Assembly: GCA_037833965.1 (NCBI GenBank)
Contig: AP031354.1
Location: forward strand, 5,248,001-5,312,000
DNA from: Marchantia polymorpha subsp. ruderalis
Lineage: Eukaryota; Streptophyta; Marchantiopsida; Marchantiales; Marchantiaceae
Direction: 5' to 3'
Length of the DNA: 64,000 bases
Positions 61,701 through 64,000 of this stretch are shown in pieces. The stretch's first letter is position 1; each line of letters starts with the position of its first letter. The position numbers and the translations under genes were made by a program. The notes under the pieces are model-generated. The model ran no database searches and was not told the DNA's origin. It saw only the letters and a list, made by a program, of their open reading frames with translations.

Positions 61701-64000
61701 CCGTGAGCAAAGCATTTACAAGAACTCGCATTACAAGAACTCGCAGGTGACGGCGAGCTGCAGGGTCGTCGGGGGTCCCATCGTATAAAGTGAATCGTCT
61801 GGGGTCTCCGCAAGTGTTTTGCGTTCCGGAGGGGTCCCATGAAGACCCCCGACGACAGACAAACTTGTTTTAACGAAGAATCCTCACTAGCTTTAAGTCA
61901 GAACTCCACAAGCCACTTGCCATATATGCCAGTGAATCCAGATGAACAAAAGCTAAGAAGACGCTCAAGTCTGTATTTTTCTTTACCGAAATCAATAAAT
62001 AACTAATCAAAATATATGCATAAACGTATAAATTGCACAAAATACCTGAATATACTCTCCCGAAGACATCCAGCGATGACTATCTCCATCCCACTTTCGC
62101 ACAGCTGTAAATACGACGGTCCTGGCAGGCATGTTCAACCCCATGGCAAACTGTGGCATAAAAACCAAGTTTCAGGAAGACAGTTTTGGTCCGCATTAAG
62201 GTCTAGCTTAAGACTGGTCAAGCTTACTTGTGAGCTCAGAGTCTCAAAAACAGATTTGCTAACAAGTTTCGAATCTTGAAATGACGATAGATCAGATCGT
62301 TGACAAAAAACGTAAAAATGGGAACAAGTGGCAAAATTGGGCGCTTCAACACTTTCTGTCAACTGACCAAAGTACGACGTTTATTTGCTGTTTCTGGGAG
62401 GGGATAATGAAGATATTCTACAGGCGGCAAAGCCAAAATATAAAGAAGTACACTTTCATCGAAAATACAGCGACTCCACTAGACCTGGAAAATGATTCCT
62501 AAGTAAAGGGCAGATGCAACTGAACACACCGTTTCTGTCGCAAATAAAGCCTTTATAAGGCCTTCTTGAAAAAGTATCTCTATAACCTCCTTCAGTATGG
62601 GCAGTAGCCCTGAGTGATGCACTCCTATTCCTCTCTGCAAAATTGGTAGAATATGACCAATTGCAGGTAGGTTGCGATCCTCTTCAGCAAGAACCTGAAT
62701 TGCATTGTTAAATACTTCTTGTACAACGGCCTTCTCTTCGTCCGTGTTAAAGTCAAGCCTTGGCATTGATGTAGCATATTGTTCACATTCACGACGACTG
62801 AAGCTGAATACTATCACGGGCTGGAACTTCTTCTCCATAATCATCTGTCATTCAGAAAAAGGGTGGAATTAGTTCAGGAGAAACGTCAAAGCCTCTTCAT
62901 TTACCATTTTACCATTTACCATTCTTCACCGACAATACCAGATGTTTACAGAAGTTCATACACCCGGAACATTTTTCGCTGCCTAGATGGACATGAACAG
63001 AAAATTAGATGTTGACGAGAAGTATCTCGTTACAAATCATTCTGTAGTGCTCCATGTTCTGTTTGTAAGTTACAAAGTAACCAAGTTTGTGGTTCCAATA
63101 TAAGCACCTTCACAATTTTGTAGATATCTGGTGGTCCTTGTACAGCACCCCTTCCTCCTCTGCCACCGCCTCTGCCACCTCTGCCACCTCTACCCCTACC
63201 CCTACCCCCACCTGGTGGGCTCATGCCGTCCTCGGCACGTCCTTCTTTCGGAAATGTATCGGTAAGTTTGTTGAAATGATCCTCTCGAAATTGCCCCTTC
63301 TCGTCGACTATCAGATATAATCCGCTGCCCCCCATGGGGAATGCGTAATGCTGAAGAGGGGTCGGACGGTAATCAGTGTACACCACGTGACAAGGCTCAT
63401 GGTGTAAGTGGCAAATCCACTCGGCAAATTCCTTCGCATTTGACATAGTGGCGGAAAGAAAGACCATCTTAACTTCATTCGGGAGAAAAATTATGCTCTC
63501 TTCCCACACGACTCCTCTCTCCCGATCCCGCATATAGTGAATTTCGTCAAATACCACCCAAGCGACCTCCCGGAGTACTTCCGAGCCTCTGTAAAGCATT
63601 CCTCGTAAGATTTCGGTTGTCATCACGATACACGTTGCATTGGGTGCTATCGTCACGTCACCTGTCATCAGTCCGACATCCTGAAATTCCTGGCTAAGCT
63701 CCCTGTATTTCTGATTGCTCAAAGCCTTCAACGGCGATGTGTAAATGACTCGCTGCTTGTCTCTGAAGGCCATGGCAATCGCGTACTCGGCAACCGCAGT
63801 CTTGCCAGCAGACGTGTGAGCTGACACCAGCACCGACTCTTTCCGCTCCAAACATGCAACCGAGGTTTCCTGAAAGGCATCCAGCTTGAATGGGTACGTT
63901 TTAGCCCTGGATCCTGTGTACACTGGATTATGTATGGTACCATGAATCTGCTCACTCAGAGAAGCTTCAAAGCCAGGAGGAATGGCCACTTCGTGAACAC
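55776..64000 (-). CDS. HEN2/MTR4-type DExH RNA helicase of the nuclear exosome (5' end outside window)
   Basis: Sixteen coding exons resolve with GT..AG introns: 63108->64000, 62530-62844, 62046-62150, 61000-61068, 60589-60756, 60256-60327, 59693-59809, 59243-59470, 58892-59050, 58484-58573, 58178-58273, 57805-57958, 57555-57703, 56579-56671, 56272-56364 and 55776-55886 (stop at 55776). All junctions are phase 0 except 12/13 (phase 1). The visible protein is about 968 residues, close to the roughly 990 of plant HEN2 and MTR4. Motifs include SAHTSAGKT (motif I), DEIH (II), LSAT (III), [10 protein letters not shown] (V) and [10 protein letters not shown] (VI). Arch-domain [18 protein letters not shown] and the DSHCT end [12 protein letters not shown] follow. 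This helicase unwinds and feeds nuclear RNAs to the exosome. HEN2 (nucleoplasmic) and MTR4 (nucleolar) paralogues cannot be told apart by eye. A large Arg-Gly-rich insert sits between the two RecA domains. The frame stays open to the window edge. Confidence 0.95.
56182..56219. repeat. Perfect 38-bp palindrome in intron 15 of the helicase gene
   Basis: Two 19-bp arms with no spacer: AGGTGGCTGTACTCTTACA and its exact reverse complement. The palindrome lies in intron 15 (55887-56271), about 90 bp downstream of the exon 15 donor. Confidence 0.95.
57339..57504. repeat. 83-bp tandem duplication in intron 13 of the helicase gene
   Basis: Copy 1 spans 57339-57421 and copy 2 spans 57422-57504, with only a few substitutions (for example GATGCAG versus GATGTAG and ATATAGTTGGAAC versus ATACAGTTGGACC). 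It lies inside intron 13 (56672-57554). Confidence 0.9.
59984..60096. mobile_element. 103-bp MITE-like element in intron 6 of the helicase gene
   Basis: Terminal inverted repeats of 21 bp at 59989-60009 (TATTAGATAAATAAAGCAATG) and 60071-60091 match with one mismatch. They are flanked by a direct ACTTT on both sides (59984-59988 and 60092-60096), which looks like a 5-bp target-site duplication. No coding capacity. It lies wholly within intron 6 (59810-60255). Confidence 0.75.
61263..61840. mobile_element. 578-bp element with perfect 38-bp inverted ends in intron 3 of the helicase gene
   Basis: Positions 61263-61300 and 61803-61840 are exact reverse complements over 38 bp (outer end ATGGGACCCCTCCGG). 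A second, shorter inverted pair with the same ATGGGACCCC core lies inside (61306-61324 and 61767-61783). No target duplication is obvious. The interior has no convincing frame. It lies in intron 3 (61069-62045), between the exons encoding helicase motifs V and VI. Confidence 0.8.

Noticed and set aside
1-64000. CRISPR arrays, bacterial operons, rRNA genes
   Set aside because: No direct-repeat/spacer pattern, no rRNA signature and clear spliceosomal introns; the window is eukaryotic nuclear DNA.

Overview
This window looks like land-plant nuclear DNA. The protein-coding genes are spliced with GT..AG introns of about 60 to 900 bp (one of 2.3 kb). One gene belongs to the plant VQ-motif family, and a nuclear-exosome helicase of the HEN2/MTR4 type closes the window. 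GC-rich, microsatellite-studded leader regions next to a very AT-rich, transposon-filled island suggest a bryophyte, possibly a liverwort. That placement is an inference from style and not from any marker gene.

Layout. 1-5703: no gene recognised. 5704-6594 (-): a membrane-anchored class I SAM-dependent methyltransferase-like protein in one exon. 6595-8273: a GC-rich intergenic stretch between two divergent genes. 8274-13769 (+): a five-exon gene for an MMTAG2-like (multiple myeloma tumor-associated protein 2 / MMtag domain) protein, assembled here from its splice sites; its last exon carries a 35-residue charged repeat. 13770-19851: no gene recognised. 19852-20910 (-): a single-exon MKS1-like VQ protein with a long GC-rich upstream region. 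23.2-31.7 kb: intergenic.

About 31.7-49.2 kb is a strongly AT-rich island. It holds a decayed Ty3/Gypsy retrotransposon (reverse transcriptase, RNase H, integrase and chromovirus-type C-terminal relics at 37.7-40.3 kb). Three LTR-like copies carry a minisatellite, one of them inverted. A broken hAT transposase lies at 45.2-46.5 kb.

49.9-55.5 kb (-) contains coding-like exons with consistent splice sites and phases from a gene I could not identify; it may be partly broken. 55776 to beyond 64000 (-) is a nearly complete HEN2/MTR4 DExH RNA helicase. I resolved 16 exons, giving about 968 residues; only the extreme N-terminus lies outside. Its introns hold several compact structures: a 103-bp MITE with a 5-bp target duplication, a 578-bp element with perfect 38-bp inverted ends, a perfect 38-bp palindrome and an 83-bp tandem duplication.

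The recognised genes do not form one pathway. The helicase is an RNA-surveillance factor, the VQ protein a likely MAPK/WRKY-linked regulator, the MMTAG2 protein a nuclear RS/RD-rich protein, and the methyltransferase a membrane protein. I found no convincing undescribed system. The most novel-looking items are the unidentified gene at 50-55 kb, the minisatellite LTRs, and the small intronic inverted-repeat elements.
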